Shown here: piece after piece, positions 25,365-35,251 of the stretch
How positions within the stretch are numbered: position 1 is the first letter of the stretch
How the letters are laid out: the number at the start of each line of letters is the position of its first letter
Assembly (NCBI RefSeq): GCF_001279005.1
Contig: NZ_LGCN01000196.1
Location: 62,001-126,000, forward strand
Direction: 5' to 3'
Length of the DNA: 64,000 nt
Source of the DNA: Streptomyces caelestis
Lineage (GTDB): Bacteria > Actinomycetota > Actinomycetes > Streptomycetales > Streptomycetaceae
The notes under the pieces: model-generated
What the model was told of the DNA's origin: nothing
What the model saw: only the letters and a program-made list of their open reading frames with translations
The model's database searches: none
Made by a program: the position numbers and the translations under genes

Positions 25365-26810
25365 TCAGTCGGCGGTCGTGCCGCGGTTCAGCAGCGGGGC
25401 CGCGTCGGAGAGTACCCCGGCCAGCCCGGCCAGCGTCTCCTCGTCCCGCTCCACGGCCTCCAGCACCGGGCCCGCCGCCGTGTCCCAGCGCCGGGCGACC
25501 GCGGCCGGGTCCTCCCCGGTGAGCAGCCCGGCGGCCTGCGCCGCCGCACCGAGCGCGACCAGTTCCTTGGCCCGTGGCACCTGCACCGAGCGTCCCGACA
25601 GCCGCCGCACGGTCTGCTGCCAGGCGGTGCCCCGGGCGCCGCCGCCGATCAACAGCAGGGGCGCCGACGGGTCGGCGTCCTCGTCGAGGACGAGGTCGAG
25701 CGCGGCCAGCAGGGAGTACACGGCGCCGTCGTAGGCGGCCTGGAGCAGCTGGCCGCCGGTGGTGTCGTGGCGCAGCCCGTGCAGCAGGCCGGAGGAGCGG
25801 GGGAGGTTCGGGGTGCGCTCGCCGTCCAGGAAGGGCAGCAGCGTGACACCGCGCCCGGGTTCGACGGCCTCGCGGTCCAGGTTCAGCAGCGCCGCGACCC
25901 GGTCCACGGCCAGCGTGCAGTTGAGCGTGCAGGCCAGCGGCAGCCAGTCACCGCGCGCGTCGGCGAACCCCGCCACCGTGCCGGTCGGATCGGACGGCCT
26001 GCGCTGCGTCACCGCGTACACGGTGCCCGAGGTGCCGAGGCTCATCACCGGCGTGCCGGGGCGCGCCCCGAGGCCCAGCGCGGCGGCGGCGTTGTCACCG
26101 GTGCCGCACGCCACCAGGGTCCCCTTGGAGAACGGCAGGTCGTGGCCGTCGCGCACGGTCCCGGCGACCTCCCCGGGGCGCACCACGCGCGGCAGCAGCG
26201 CCGGGTCGAGTCCCACGTGCGCGAGGATCTCCTCGTCGTACGCCTCCGTCCCCGAAGCCCACCATCCGGTGCCGGACGCGTCGCCGCGGTCGGTCGTGCC
26301 CTGCCCGGTGAGCCGCTCGGTGAGGTAGTCGTGCGGGAGGCGGACCGCCTTGGTGGCGCGCACCGCGTCCGGCTCGTGCTCCGCCAGCCAGGCCCACTTG
26401 GTGACCGTGAAGGAGGCGGTCGGCACGCTTCCGGTGCGCTCGGCCCAGAACTTCGCGCCGCCCAGCTCCTCGATCAGCCGGCGGCCCTGCGGCGCGGAAC
26501 GCACGTCGTTCCACAGCAGGGCGGGGCGGACCGGCTCGCCGTGCCCGTCCAGGGTGACCAGGCCGTGCTGCTGCCCGCCGATCGACACCGCGGCGGCCTC
26601 GTGCGCCGCCGGGCCGCACTGGCGCAGCGCCTCGGACAGGGCGTCCCACCACTGGCGCGGATCGCTCTCCCGGCCGGCCCCCGAGGTCACCGTGTGCGGG
26701 GCCTGGCCGCTCGCGACGATCCGGCCGGTGGCCACGTCGACGACCAGCGCCTTGGTGGACTGGGTGGATGTGTCCACGCCGACGACGAGCGGTCCCTCGG
26801 CTGCTGACAT
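25365..26810 (-). CDS. xylB: xylulokinase
   Basis: A 481-residue FGGY-family kinase phosphorylating D-xylulose to xylulose 5-phosphate. Seen motifs: VVGVDTSTQSTKALVVD (ATP site), VSIGGQQHGLVTLD and WNDVRS (substrate region), TLVACGTGDNAAAALGLG, SLGTSGTVYAV, and the terminal LLIGGGARGTAWQQTVRRLSG. It is divergent from xylA, whose product feeds it. The ATG at 26810 has GGGAGAGA upstream; an in-frame ATG seven codons earlier is less well placed. Confidence 0.95.
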   Translation of the reverse strand: MSAAEGPLVVGVDTSTQSTKALVVDVATGRIVASGQAPHTVTSGAGRESDPRQWWDALSEALRQCGPAAHEAAAVSIGGQQHGLVTLDGHGEPVRPALLWNDVRSAPQGRRLIEELGGAKFWAERTGSVPTASFTVTKWAWLAEHEPDAVRATKAVRLPHDYLTERLTGQGTTDRGDASGTGWWASGTEAYDEEILAHVGLDPALLPRVVRPGEVAGTVRDGHDLPFSKGTLVACGTGDNAAAALGLGARPGTPVMSLGTSGTVYAVTQRRPSDPTGTVAGFADARGDWLPLACTLNCTLAVDRVAALLNLDREAVEPGRGVTLLPFLDGERTPNLPRSSGLLHGLRHDTTGGQLLQAAYDGAVYSLLAALDLVLDEDADPSAPLLLIGGGARGTAWQQTVRRLSGRSVQVPRAKELVALGAAAQAAGLLTGEDPAAVARRWDTAAGPVLEAVERDEETLAGLAGVLSDAAPLLNRGTTAD

Positions 26811-26868
26811 CGGTCTCTCCCTCTTCCGCACGCGGCGGGGTGTGTCTCTTCCCAGAAATGTTCCTGCA

Positions 26869-26880
26869 TACTAATTTGTA
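26869..26880. promoter_or_regulatory. near-palindromic operator candidate in the xylB-xylA intergenic region
   Basis: TACTAATTTGTA matches its own reverse complement at 10 of 12 positions and sits in an unusually AT-rich patch midway between the two divergent xyl genes. It is the obvious candidate site for the ROK regulator and also overlaps possible -10 boxes for both directions. Confidence 0.45.
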
Positions 26881-26899
26881 AACCGCCATGACGAAATAG

Positions 26900-28090
<1,191 letters not shown>

Positions 28091-28099
28091 GCCCCCGAC

Positions 28100-28150
28100 C
28101 GCGAGGGCGCGGCCGTCCCACTTCTGCCACGGGACGGCCGCGCCCTCGCG
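28100..28150 (+). terminator. very strong terminator after xylA
   Basis: Perfect 20-base arms at 28100-28119 and 28131-28150 around an 11-base loop, starting nine bases downstream of the xylA stop. Confidence 0.88.
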
Positions 28151-28196
28151 CACACGTCCGGGACGGCCGCTCCCCGCGCGATGGCGGGACGGCCGC
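28131..28196. repeat. three copies of GGGACGGCCGC
   Basis: The 11-mer GGGACGGCCGC occurs at 28131-28141 (the right arm of the xylA terminator), 28160-28170 and 28186-28196. The latter two look like duplicated arm fragments that could pair with the left arm of the terminator. Confidence 0.6.
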
Positions 28197-28544
28197 GCCC
28201 CCACGTGTGGTTCGCCCCCGGTCGTGGCCGACGCGACGACCGCGCGGAATCACGCGCGCGGTGGCACGTGCCCGGGCCGACCTCCCGGCGGCGACGTCCC
28301 GCGCGGGACGGCGCGGCCCGAGCCGGCCCGGTACGCATCCCGCGGGCGCGCCCTCGCGCGGTACGACCGTGTGGCGCACGCGAGCGGTACGGGTCGGGCC
28401 CGCCGCGAGGACGGCACTGTTCCGGGCACGCGTTCCGCGTGGGGTACGCCGTGGGCATGGCGCCCGTGCCCTGAGTCCGTATCGACTTCCGCGCGAAGTC
28501 CTCGCGCAGACCCCGTATGCGCGGCGACCATGGTGTGCAGGGAC
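28197..28544. other. intergenic stretch with no recognised gene
   Basis: About 350 bases of very GC-rich sequence. Open frames exist in several frames but none shows family motifs or a convincing ribosome-binding site. It presumably contains the promoter of the LPS-repeat membrane protein. Confidence 0.4.
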
Positions 28545-28925
28545 ATGCCACCCGCACCGCCCCGGCCGCCGGACGGCGGCAGTCTCGGACCACCCGCGAA
28601 CGACGGCGCGCCGCCGCCCCGCCCTCCCGGCGGGCGCAGGCCCGTGCTCCTTCTGCTCGCCGTCGTCGCCATCGCGGCCGTGTCCCTCGTCGTCCTGACG
28701 GCCACGGGTGACGACGACTCGCCGGCCAAGGAGCCCACCGGGAGCAGCACGGGCACCGGCGGCTCACCCGCTCCGTCGCCGGGCATCCCCTCCGAGCTCC
28801 CCAGCGGTCTCCCGAGCCGCCTCCCCTCCGGTTTCCCCACGGAGCTGCCGTCCGAGCTCCCGAGCGAGCTGCCGAGCGGCCTGGAGTCGCTCCTGCCGTC
28901 CCTGGACGACGTGGAACTGCCCTGA
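28545..28925 (+). CDS. proline-rich single-pass protein with LPS-repeat stalk
   Basis: About 126 residues: a Pro/Gly-rich cytoplasmic N terminus (MPPAPPRPPDGG...), one membrane helix (VLLLLAVVAIAAVSLVVLTA), then an outer segment of Ser/Thr/Gly followed by about ten short x-LPS repeats (SELPSGLPSRLPSGF and so on), ending SLDDVELP. A CAGGGAC ribosome-binding site precedes the ATG; GTG and ATG codons slightly upstream (28533, 28530) are alternatives. I know no family. The repeat part probably forms an extended, wall-spanning stalk. Confidence 0.6.
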   Translation: MPPAPPRPPDGGSLGPPANDGAPPPRPPGGRRPVLLLLAVVAIAAVSLVVLTATGDDDSPAKEPTGSSTGTGGSPAPSPGIPSELPSGLPSRLPSGFPTELPSELPSELPSGLESLLPSLDDVELP

Positions 28926-29037
28926 CGACACCGCACGAGACACGGTCACTCCCCGGAGAGGCCCTCGGCCGAGGCCGTCGCCGGACCCCTGCGGGAACTC
29001 CTGCCGGTGCCCGGCGACCGTGTTCCTCGCGGTAGGG

Positions 29038-30357
29038 CTACTGGGGCCGGTCATGGCTTTGGTGCGGTGACGGTTTCGCCGGCGGCTGACTTCCAGGTGC
29101 GCGCCCCGCCGTGGCCAGGGCCGTCGCCGGGTCCGGGGAGGAATCCCCCGCCGGGATCCACCGGCCGCGTTCCTCGCGGTACGGCCACCAGCGGCCCTCG
29201 CGGCCCAGGCGCAGCTGGACGGGTGCGCCGACCACCGTCCACCGGTTGGCCCGGGCCCGAAGCGCCGGCCGTTCGTCCTCGTCCCACGCCGAGTCGAGGG
29301 CGGCACGCGCGCGTGCCAGCCGTTCGCCCTCCACGATCCACTCCTCGTCGAGCACGGCCAGGGCCGCCGTACCGCCGTGCCGCCAGGCCCGTACGGCCAC
29401 GGCCAGCCCTTCCCGGCCACGCCCCGACCCCTCGGCGAGCCGCCCCGCCACCGCGCCGCCGGGCTCCCCGGCGGCCAGCCGCACCGCGTCCCGCGCGACG
29501 GTCGGTTCCGGTTCCGCGGGCTGCCGTTCGTGCCCGTCCCGGAGCGCCCGGGCCAGCATCCGGTGGGCCTGTACGGCGGTCCGGGCGGCCAGGAACTCCA
29601 GCGCGGACGGATCGATCCCGGCCGCGGGCTCCGCCTCCGCGTCCAGCGACGGCGGAGTCCCCGGCTCGAAGGGGAGGGCGGGGGCGTCGGGAAGCGACGG
29701 CAGGATGTCACCGGCCGCGTAGGCCTCGGCCGCGTCCACGCCCTCCGGGCCCTGGGCGGGCCGCCCGGCGGACGCGTCGTCCCGGGCCTGGAGCGCGTCC
29801 AGCAGGGCGCGTTCGCCCCGCCCCCGCACCAGCAGCAGGACGAACGGGTCCTGGTCCAGCAGCCGGGCCACCTGATAGCACAGCGCCGCCGTGTGACCGC
29901 AGTGGTCCCAGGCGCCGCAGCCGCACTCCGGCTCCAGATCGCCCGGGCCCGGCAGCAGTTCGACGCCGGCCGACTCCGCGTCCTCGACCAGGTGCGTCGG
30001 CATCTCGCGGTCGAGCAGCGCTGCGACGTGCCCGGCCCGCTCCACGGCCATGGCCAGGAAACGGTCCCACCGCTCCTCGGACAGCTCCTGCAGCAGCACG
30101 TCCGCGCGGTGGGCCGTGCCGTCCCGGTCCTGTACGACCGCCGTGACGCGTCCCGGCCGTACGGACACCGCGCCGACCGCGCCCGAGCGGGCGAGCCCGC
30201 GGCCCGCCTTGAGCTGCCCGGAGTCCAGCGCCGTGCCCTCCAGCGCCGTCAGCCAGGCCCGGCCCCACCAGGTCCGCGCGAAACCGCGCCCCCGCGCGGG
30301 CGGCAGCGCGGCGAAGGTGCGCTCCGCGTCGGCCCCGTCACCGTCGTACCGGGTCAT
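29038..30357 (-). CDS. SWIM zinc-finger protein
   Basis: A 439-residue protein with the SWIM motif CxCx(n)CxH as CGCGAWDHCGH near residue 145, a predicted zinc-binding element for nucleic acid or protein contacts. The N terminus (ARGRGFARTWWGRAWLTALE) is typical of SWIM proteins partnered with SNF2 ATPases. The ATG overlaps the helicase stop by four bases, so the pair is translationally coupled. SWIM and SNF2 proteins are known to associate genomically in bacteria; a joint role in DNA or chromatin remodelling or repair is inferred. Confidence 0.88.
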   Translation of the reverse strand: MTRYDGDGADAERTFAALPPARGRGFARTWWGRAWLTALEGTALDSGQLKAGRGLARSGAVGAVSVRPGRVTAVVQDRDGTAHRADVLLQELSEERWDRFLAMAVERAGHVAALLDREMPTHLVEDAESAGVELLPGPGDLEPECGCGAWDHCGHTAALCYQVARLLDQDPFVLLLVRGRGERALLDALQARDDASAGRPAQGPEGVDAAEAYAAGDILPSLPDAPALPFEPGTPPSLDAEAEPAAGIDPSALEFLAARTAVQAHRMLARALRDGHERQPAEPEPTVARDAVRLAAGEPGGAVAGRLAEGSGRGREGLAVAVRAWRHGGTAALAVLDEEWIVEGERLARARAALDSAWDEDERPALRARANRWTVVGAPVQLRLGREGRWWPYREERGRWIPAGDSSPDPATALATAGRAPGSQPPAKPSPHQSHDRPQ

Positions 30358-33254
30358 CCCCGTCCCCCTCGCAGTTCGACCAGCTCCGCCAGCTCGGTGT
30401 CGGTCAGTTCGGTGAGCGCCGCCTCGCCGGAGCCGAGCACCGCTTCGGCCAGCTCACGCTTGCGCTCCAGCAGTCCGGCGATGCGGTCCTCGACGGTCCC
30501 CTCGGCGATGATGCGGTGCACCTGCACCGGCCGGGTCTGGCCGATGCGGTACGCGCGGTCCGTCGCCTGCGCCTCGACAGCGGGGTTCCACCAGCGGTCG
30601 TAGTGCACGACGTGCTCCGCGCGGGTGAGGTTCAGTCCGGTTCCCGCCGCCTTCAACGACAGCAGGAAGACCGGCACCTCGCCGTCCTGGAAACGGCGCA
30701 CCATCGCCTCGCGCACGGCGACCGGCGTGCCGCCGTGCAGGAACTGCGTCGGCACGCCCCGCGCGGCCAGATGCCGTTCCAGCAGCCGCGCCATGTGCAC
30801 GTACTGCGTGAAGACCAGGACGCCGGCCCGCTCGGTGAGGACCGTGTCGAGGAGTTCGTCCAGCAGCTCCAGCTTCCCGGACCTCCCGGCGACCACCGGC
30901 CGCTCCTCCTTGAGGAACTGCGCCGGGTGGTTGCAGATCTGCTTCAGGCCGGTCAGCAGCTTCACGATCAGCCCGCGCCGCGCCATGCTGCCGGCGCCCG
31001 CGATCTCGGCCATCGCCTCGCGCACCACGGCCTCGTACAGCGCCGTCTGCTCCTGGGTGAGCGACACCGCGTGATCGGTCTCCGTCTTGGGCGGCAGCTC
31101 GGGCGCGATCCCGGGGTCCGACTTGCGGCGGCGCAGGAGGAACGGCCGTACCAGACGGGCCAGCCGGTCCGCCGCGGCCGGGTCCTGCCCGCCCTCGACG
31201 GCGTCCGCGTACCGCCGCCGGAAGGTGCCGAGCCGGCCCAGCAGGCCGGGGGTCGTCCAGTCGAGGATCGCCCACAGTTCCGACAGGTTGTTCTCCACCG
31301 GCGTGCCGGTGAGCGCCACGCGCGCGCGTGCGCCGAGGGAACGCAGCCGGCGGGCCGTCGAGGAGTACGGGTTCTTCACGTGCTGGGCCTCGTCGGCGAC
31401 GACCATGCCCCAGGGGACCCCGGCGAGCCGGGGGGCGTCCAGCCGCATGGTGCCGTACGTGGTGAGCACGAACCCGCCGTCGGCCAGGTCGTCCAGCGTC
31501 CGCCGCGCGCCGTGGAAGCGGCGCACCGGGGTGCCGGGCGCGAACCGCTCGATCTCCCGCTGCCAGTTGCCCATCAGGGAGGTCGGGCAGACCACGAGAG
31601 TGGGGCCCGCGGACTCCGGATCGCTCTGGCGGTGCAGGTGCAGGGCGATCAGGGTGATGGTCTTGCCGAGCCCCATGTCGTCGGCGAGGCAGCAGCCCAG
31701 GCCCAGGGCGGTCGTCCGGGCCAGCCAGGTCAGGCCGCGCCGCTGGTAGTCCCGCAGTGTGGCGGCGAGCGCGGCGGGCTGCTCGACGGGCTCCTGCGCC
31801 TCGGGGGCCGCGAGCCGGTCCCGCAGGGCCGCCGGCCACCCGGTGGGCCGGACCTCGATCCGGCCGCCGTCGACCTCCACGGAGCCCGTCAGGGCCGCGC
31901 CGAGCGCGTCGATCGGCGTGATCTTGCGGTCCTGGCGCGCACGGGCCCGGGCCAGTTCCCGCGGATCGACCAGGACCCACTGGTCGCGCAGCCGTACGAG
32001 GGGGCGGTTCGCCTCGGCCAGCCGGTCCAACTCCTCGCGCGTGAGCCGCCGGTCGCCCAGGGCGAACCACCAGTCGAAGGCGAGCAGCGCGTCGGCGGAC
32101 AGGAACGACGGCCCGTCCGCGGATCCGCTCCTCCCGGGCCCCGGGCCGTCGTCGGCGGGACCGATCTCCGCGCGGGTGGTGAGTTCGCGGACCAGTTCCC
32201 TGGGCCAGTGCACGTCGACGCCCGCAGCGGCGAGCACCCGGCCGCCGTCACCGAGGAGTTCGGCGATCTCCTCCTCCGCCAGGTCCACCGCGTCCGGCAC
32301 GGTCGCCGACAGCAAGGGGGCGAGCGGCGCCCAGGCCCGCGCCGCACGGCGGAGCGCGAGCAGGGCGTCCATCCGCGCACGGGAGCCGAAGGCCGCGTCG
32401 AAGGCCCCGGCCCACACCTCGCCGGCGTCCGCGACGAGCGCGGGGTCGTTCACGCCGTGCATCTGGAGGACGGCCCGGAACGACACGTCCGCGGTGTCGG
32501 CTGTGTCCGTGAGCCCGCGCGCCTCGATCCGCAGGGACAGCCGTACGCCGGCGTCGTGGCCGGCGGCGACGTCGGCGGCCCAGGCCCGCAGTCCGGGCAG
32601 CCGTTGCGGCTCAGGTGCCGCGAAGGCGGCGGCGCCCGTCACGAGGTGGGCGGCGGGGGAGCGGGGGAGGGTGTCGGCGACCGCGTCGAGGAAGGCGCGC
32701 AGCAGCCGTTCGGGGTCGGGCAGTCGCGGCGGCCCGGTGCCGTCCAGCGGCGTCGCGTGCGCCTCGGGCGGCATCGCGGCGGCGAGCCGGCGGATCGCCT
32801 CGACGTCCTCCGCGCCCAGCGGGCCGACGCGCCAGGCGTCGTGGTCGGCGGGGGAGAGGCCGGGCAGCAGCAGGCCGCGCGCCACCAGATGCAGGGCGTG
32901 CACGGCGGCGGCGCCCCAGAACCGGGTGGCCCGGTGCGCCGCACCACCGGCACGCGCACGCGTGAGGAACGGGAGCGCGTCGCGTACCGGCAGCACGGCG
33001 GCGGGCACACGTACCGCCTCGATCCCGTCGTCGCCCGGCACCACGACGGTCAGCTCCTCGGCCGACGCCGCGTCCACGGCCGGGGGAGGCGAGCCGTCGG
33101 GCCGCCAGAACGCGACCCGACCGGTGCGGGCGGGGTCACCCGGTACGAACACGGCCGGACAACCGGCCAGTTGTTCGGTGCGGGCGGTGCGGGCGGGGTG
33201 CGCGGGGTGGGGCGTCGGGGGAGTCGTCTGCGCGGTGATGACAGAAGTCCTCAA
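30354..33254 (-). CDS. SNF2-family ATPase/helicase
   Basis: A protein of up to 966 residues. The N-terminal 450 residues are an SNF2-associated region of low conservation. The ATPase core follows: LADDMGLGKTITLIAL (Walker A), VVADEAQHVKNP (DEAQ box), ALTGTPVENNLSELWAILD, then the C-terminal half with VLVFTQYVHMARLLERHL and HYDRWWNPAVEAQATDRAYRIGQ. The far 5' end is uncertain: the frame begins at a TTG (33254) in the absence of an ATG or GTG, with GAGGA nearby; GTG at 33152 would give a shorter protein. It is co-translated with the SWIM gene. Confidence 0.9.
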   Translation of the reverse strand: MRTSVITAQTTPPTPHPAHPARTARTEQLAGCPAVFVPGDPARTGRVAFWRPDGSPPPAVDAASAEELTVVVPGDDGIEAVRVPAAVLPVRDALPFLTRARAGGAAHRATRFWGAAAVHALHLVARGLLLPGLSPADHDAWRVGPLGAEDVEAIRRLAAAMPPEAHATPLDGTGPPRLPDPERLLRAFLDAVADTLPRSPAAHLVTGAAAFAAPEPQRLPGLRAWAADVAAGHDAGVRLSLRIEARGLTDTADTADVSFRAVLQMHGVNDPALVADAGEVWAGAFDAAFGSRARMDALLALRRAARAWAPLAPLLSATVPDAVDLAEEEIAELLGDGGRVLAAAGVDVHWPRELVRELTTRAEIGPADDGPGPGRSGSADGPSFLSADALLAFDWWFALGDRRLTREELDRLAEANRPLVRLRDQWVLVDPRELARARARQDRKITPIDALGAALTGSVEVDGGRIEVRPTGWPAALRDRLAAPEAQEPVEQPAALAATLRDYQRRGLTWLARTTALGLGCCLADDMGLGKTITLIALHLHRQSDPESAGPTLVVCPTSLMGNWQREIERFAPGTPVRRFHGARRTLDDLADGGFVLTTYGTMRLDAPRLAGVPWGMVVADEAQHVKNPYSSTARRLRSLGARARVALTGTPVENNLSELWAILDWTTPGLLGRLGTFRRRYADAVEGGQDPAAADRLARLVRPFLLRRRKSDPGIAPELPPKTETDHAVSLTQEQTALYEAVVREAMAEIAGAGSMARRGLIVKLLTGLKQICNHPAQFLKEERPVVAGRSGKLELLDELLDTVLTERAGVLVFTQYVHMARLLERHLAARGVPTQFLHGGTPVAVREAMVRRFQDGEVPVFLLSLKAAGTGLNLTRAEHVVHYDRWWNPAVEAQATDRAYRIGQTRPVQVHRIIAEGTVEDRIAGLLERKRELAEAVLGSGEAALTELTDTELAELVELRGGRG

Positions 33255-33343
33255 ACTTGACTAGTGAAGCCGGAGTCGCCGAGGATACAGCACGAGCGGC
33301 GTCGGCCAGGTATGCCCCCGCTGTGAGCTGAGTCACCATGGAG

Positions 33344-33383
33344 ACGCGTCGTGCGCCTCCCGGATGGGAGGCGCACGACGCGT
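33344..33383. terminator. perfect 18-bp hairpin between divergent genes
   Basis: Perfect 18-base arms at 33344-33361 and 33366-33383 with a GGAT tetraloop. It is as strong as any terminator in the window, yet the genes on either side (SNF2, leftwards; small membrane protein, rightwards) diverge, so it is not at the end of a recognised gene. Confidence 0.6.
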
Positions 33384-33503
33384 TCCCGCAGACCTTAGGG
33401 GGCGTATCTCAGGGACGTCTCGGGGTAGCGGTCCGGAACCGCCGCGGGCGCGGGTCCGTTTTCACGGCAGAGAGCGGCAGTGGCCGCGAAGGAGGCGACA
33501 CTC

Positions 33504-33686
33504 ATGTCGAAGAACGCCAAGATCGCCGCGGGGGGTGTGGCGGCCGGACTGATCCTGCTCATCTGGCTGCCCTGGTGGGCCGCGCTCCTGATCGTCCTGG
33601 GAGTTCCGGCCGCCGCGTACCTCGCCCTGGACCCCGCACAGCGGCGCAGGCTGCGCCGCGTCTCGCGCAAGGAGCTGGGCCGCTGA
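33504..33686 (+). CDS. 60-aa membrane protein
   Basis: A short protein: MSKNAKIAAGG, then two hydrophobic stretches (AAGLILLIWLPWWAALLIVLGVPAAAYLAL), then a basic tail (RRRLRRVSRKELGR). AAGGAGG sits eight bases before the ATG at 33504. It is convergent with the secreted esterase, with four bases between stops. No known function. Confidence 0.78.
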   Translation: MSKNAKIAAGGVAAGLILLIWLPWWAALLIVLGVPAAAYLALDPAQRRRLRRVSRKELGR

Positions 33687-33690
33687 GGCG

Positions 33691-35076
33691 CTACGGCGTC
33701 ACCGCCTCACCGGAGCCCAGCGCGCAGGAGTCGACCACGTCGCCGTCCGCGGGCCTGCCGACCGTCCGGTCCGCGGGCGGCGCGACTCCGCGCTCCACCC
33801 ATGCGACCAGGGCGTCGAACGCCGAGCGGTAGCAGGGCAGGATCGGCCGCAGCCGGTCCGGATGGGTGTCGTACAGCCCGTCGGCGTGCGTGCCGTCCTG
33901 CACCGTGTAGTAGCGGTGCATCCGCCCGCGTCCGCTCGCCTCGACCATGCCGTCGTACACGTCGGAATCGACGGCCTTGGGCAGCAGCGCGTCCAGATCG
34001 CCGTGCAGGGTGATCATCGGCCGCCCGATCCGCCCGGTGAGCGCCACCCGTTCGACGGCACGGTGCACGGACGCGGGGCGCGAGGCGTAGTCGTAGGCGG
34101 CGTCGGACGGGCACGGCGCGAGGATCTGCTCCGTCGTCGACCCGGCGGAGGGGCCGGGGCAGCCCGGGTCGTGGTCCGGGTCGAACTCGGCGCGGTAGAT
34201 CTTCTGGGTGAGCCCCCAGTAGACCTTCTCGTGGTACGGCCACAGGAACTCGGATCCGCGTGCGAAGCCCGCCGCGTACATGTCCTCGTCGGTGGCCCTG
34301 CCGTACATCCGGGCCACCGCCACCGGAAGGGAGAGCAGCGGGTGACGCCCCTCGGCGGCCCACAGGGTGCCCTCCCAGTCCACTCCGCCGTCGTACAGCT
34401 CCGGGCGGTTCTCCAACTGCCAGCGGGTGAGGTAGCCGCCGTTGGAGACGCCGGTCATGTACGTACGGCGCGGGGCGTGCCCGTAGCGCCGGGCCACCGC
34501 GCGCCGGGCGGCACGGGTGAGCTGTGTGGTGCGCGCGTTCCACTCGGCGACGGCGTCACCGGGACGATCGCCGTCGAGGTGGAAGTCGACGCCGGTGTTG
34601 CCCTTGTCGGTCGCCGCATAGGCGTAGCCCCGCGCCAGCACCTGGTCGGAGATCGCCTCGTCGGTCGCGTACTGCTTGCGGTTGCCGGGCGCGCCGGTGA
34701 CCACCAGTCCGCCGTTCCAGCGGTCGGGCAGCCGGATCACGAACTGGGCGTCGTGCCGCCAGCCGTGGGTGTCGTTGGAGCGGGACGAGTCCGGGAAGTA
34801 GCCGTCGATCTGCATCCCGGGCACGCCGGACGGCGACCGGGTGGCTGCGGCGGTCAGCCCCGCCTGGTCGGTCATGTCGGTGTACGGCGTGCCGGCCAGC
34901 CCCGCCGTGGTCAGATCGGCGAGACAGGCACTGCGCTGATGGGCGGCGCCCGGCACGCGCACACGTTCCTGGTGCGCGCAGTGGCCGTCCTCGGCCGCGC
35001 CGGCCGGAGTCGGAGCGGTGAGAACGGCCGAGGTGAGGACGGCGACGAGCAACGGAACGCCACGGGAGGGGCGCAT
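33691..35076 (-). CDS. secreted tannase/feruloyl esterase-like alpha/beta-hydrolase
   Basis: A 461-residue exported hydrolase. A Sec signal peptide is seen (MRPSRGVPLLVAVLTSAVLTAPTPAGA). The nucleophile elbow TGVSNGGYLTRW gives Ser211; the acid and His are probably in TLHGDLDALLPK and DGTHADGL. The overall plan resembles the tannase/feruloyl esterase and 3-hydroxybutyrate oligomer hydrolase group. The start at 35076 has GGAGG six bases upstream; the frame stays open further upstream but without a signal peptide. The substrate is unknown; a plant polyphenol ester or polyester oligomer is plausible. Confidence 0.82.
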   Translation of the reverse strand: MRPSRGVPLLVAVLTSAVLTAPTPAGAAEDGHCAHQERVRVPGAAHQRSACLADLTTAGLAGTPYTDMTDQAGLTAAATRSPSGVPGMQIDGYFPDSSRSNDTHGWRHDAQFVIRLPDRWNGGLVVTGAPGNRKQYATDEAISDQVLARGYAYAATDKGNTGVDFHLDGDRPGDAVAEWNARTTQLTRAARRAVARRYGHAPRRTYMTGVSNGGYLTRWQLENRPELYDGGVDWEGTLWAAEGRHPLLSLPVAVARMYGRATDEDMYAAGFARGSEFLWPYHEKVYWGLTQKIYRAEFDPDHDPGCPGPSAGSTTEQILAPCPSDAAYDYASRPASVHRAVERVALTGRIGRPMITLHGDLDALLPKAVDSDVYDGMVEASGRGRMHRYYTVQDGTHADGLYDTHPDRLRPILPCYRSAFDALVAWVERGVAPPADRTVGRPADGDVVDSCALGSGEAVTP

Positions 35077-35251
35077 ACGGCCTCCGAAAGGACGAGCAGC
35101 GGAAGGGGACGTGGAGCAGAGGGCGGAACTGCCCCATGGTGAGGGCCCGCCCCCGACGCCATCGATGGGTTGGCGCCCCATGGCACGGCGCCCGCACGTG
35201 GGGTTTCCACACACGCCCACTTCCTGCGCGCCTCTTCCGGACCGCGTGCGT

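Noticed and set aside
30354..33254. SWIM/SNF2 pair as a complete phage-defence system such as DISARM
   Set aside because: No methylase, DrmB/DrmC-like or nuclease genes are adjacent; the pair stands alone among housekeeping genes.
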